The notes beneath the pieces were generated by a model that searched no databases, was not told the DNA's origin, and saw only the letters and a program-made list of their open reading frames with translations. Both the position numbers and the translations under genes were made by a program. A stretch of DNA of 42,173 bases from Methylococcaceae bacterium (GTDB lineage: Bacteria; Pseudomonadota; Gammaproteobacteria; Methylococcales; Methylococcaceae), in contig VEPB01000346.1 of assembly GCA_012026715.1 (NCBI GenBank), forward strand, positions 1-42,173, given 5' to 3'. Below, piece after piece: positions 40,625 through 42,173 of this stretch. Numbering within the stretch: the stretch's first letter is position 1; each line of letters begins with the position of its first letter.

Positions 40625-40945
40625 GTAGGATGGGTAGAGCGCAGCGAAACCCATCGAAAGGAACGCAACGACTTCCGGTCGAAGCCCCTGCCTCCGGCTC
40701 GGCCGGATGGTGGGTTACGACGCGCGCAGCAGCGGTCGAGGTTGCCGGGCGCGTTCTCGGATGCGCGTCTAACCCACCCTACGGGCTGTACCGGTAGATC
40801 GCAGCGAAACCCATCAAATGGGGCGCAGCGACTTCCCGCCGAAGCCCCTGCCTCCGGCCCGGCCGGATGGCGGGTTACGACGCGCGCAGCGGCAGTCCGG
40901 GTTGCTGGGCGTGCTCCTGGATGCGCGTCTAACCCGCCCTAACGG
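40625..40945 (+). repeat. Tandem duplication (period 160 bp) between tpsB and tpsA
   Basis: GCAGCGAAACCCATC at 40641 and 40801; ATGCGCGTCTAACCC at 40761 and 40921; CGAAGCCCCTGCCTCCGGC shared. Confidence 0.85.
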
Positions 40946-41013
40946 GCGTTGAACATCAACCCCTCCCGCAGGAAGAGGGGCTAATGAATTGATCGATTGA
41001 TGAGAGCTCACCC

Positions 41014-42173
41014 ATGACCAAGTCCACCCAAAATCGTCCGAACCGGCCCGGCCAGACCGTGGTGCGCCAAAAGGCCCTGATCGCAGCCATCCGCGCGGCC
41101 ATTGCCGGCGGCGTGTTTGTCCAGCCGGCAATGGCTGCCGAGCATTCGCCGCTGCCGGTTCCGGTGCAGGCCATGGATCACCTGGGGCGGCTCGGCAACG
41201 TCAACGCGGCGCTGAACGCGGCCGGCAACAAGATGACGATCAACCAGCTGACCAACAAGGCCATCATCGACTGGAAGTCGTTCGACATCGATCACGGCTA
41301 CGCGGTGCAGTTCAAGCAGCCCAACGCCGCCTCGGTGGCCCTCAATAATATCGGCAACACCGGCAGCCCCAGCCAGATCTTCGGCAGCCTCAGCGCCAAC
41401 GGGCAGATTTACCTGGTCAACCAGAACGGCTTCGTGTTCGGCAAGGGTTCCCAGGTCAACGCCAGCGCGCTGGTGGCCACGAGCCTGGGCATCAGCGACG
41501 ACGCCTTCAAGCGCGGCATCACCAAGGTGTTCGATCAGACCAAGAATGCTGCCCTGAAAGGCGACAGCGAGGTCTTCATCAAGGACGAGGCGGGCAACTA
41601 CGTCCTCGACAAAAATCATCAGAAAATACCGATCCGCATCTTTGTGCAGGATGGCGCCACCATCACCGGGGCGAAGGACGCCAAGGGCGCGGTGGAAGCG
41701 GGAAACCGGGTGATCCTGGCGGCGCCGGTGGTGGACAACGAAGGCACCATCAAGACCCCGGAAGGCCAGACCATCCTGGCGGCGGCCCAGGACAAGGTCT
41801 ATTTGCAGGAAGCCAACGGCGATCCCAATTTGCGCGGCCTGCTGGTGGAAGTAGGCACCGGCGGCACCGTGGAGAACGTGGGCAAGGTGCTGGCCGACCG
41901 CGGCAACGCCAGCCTGATCGGTTTCGCCGTCACCCAGAACGGGCTGGTCTCGGCGACCTCGTCGGTCAGCCTCAACGGTTCCGTCCGGCTGCTGGCGCGG
42001 GAAGGTCTGGCGACCACCGAAGGGAAAAAGGGTCCGGTCATAATTGGCGCCAGCAACGTGCGCGGCGACGGCAGCAAGCCGGAAGACCATGCTACCGTGA
42101 AATTGGGGGTCAACAGCGTCACCCAGGTGCTGCCCGATGCCGACAAGTCGGCGACCGCCGTGGATGCCCAGGA
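41014..42173 (+). CDS. TpsA-type filamentous hemagglutinin N-terminal domain protein (partial, runs off window)
   Basis: Open frame from MTKSTQNRPNRPGQTVVRQKALIAAIRAAIAGGVFVQPAMAA; NNIGNTGSPSQIFGSLSANGQIYLVNQNGFVFGKGSQVNASALVATSL is a TPS secretion-domain signature. Confidence 0.92.
   Translation, partial: MTKSTQNRPNRPGQTVVRQKALIAAIRAAIAGGVFVQPAMAAEHSPLPVPVQAMDHLGRLGNVNAALNAAGNKMTINQLTNKAIIDWKSFDIDHGYAVQFKQPNAASVALNNIGNTGSPSQIFGSLSANGQIYLVNQNGFVFGKGSQVNASALVATSLGISDDAFKRGITKVFDQTKNAALKGDSEVFIKDEAGNYVLDKNHQKIPIRIFVQDGATITGAKDAKGAVEAGNRVILAAPVVDNEGTIKTPEGQTILAAAQDKVYLQEANGDPNLRGLLVEVGTGGTVENVGKVLADRGNASLIGFAVTQNGLVSATSSVSLNGSVRLLAREGLATTEGKKGPVIIGASNVRGDGSKPEDHATVKLGVNSVTQVLPDADKSATAVDAQ

Overview
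This is a GC-rich gammaproteobacterial chromosome segment. The PEP/VPxPA-CTERM proteins and Azotobacter-type nif order would fit a methanotroph or related diazotroph, but that taxonomic guess is inference only. Gene blocks from left to right: (1) a subtilisin-like S8 protease with IPT/TIG and Kelch regions, then parB and a complete atpIBEFHAGDC operon followed by glmU and glmS; (2) an AT-richer patch with a short VPxPA-CTERM protein and an orphan Wza-like polysaccharide export protein; (3) a nif accessory cluster: a divergent small NifZ-like ORF, then iscA-nifU-nifS-nifV-cysE-TPR-nifW-nifZ-nifM-clpX; (4) two small minus-strand ORFs; (5) a compact flagellar locus flhA-flhF-flhG-fliA-motC-motD-DUF2802 with no che genes; (6) a surface/secretion locus: VPxPA-CTERM protein, PstS-like secreted protein, TpsB (FhaC/ShlB type), and a TpsA-type filamentous hemagglutinin running off the window end. 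Most notable non-coding signals: a GEMM-I (c-di-GMP-I) riboswitch-like RNA at about 35777-35852 with a compensatory core base-pair swap, just upstream of block 6; and a NifA UAS / IHF / sigma54 promoter module at 17830-17956 whose -24/-12 element lies in a perfect inverted repeat and could fire in both directions. All calls come from reading the sequence and the supplied translations; no database search was run.
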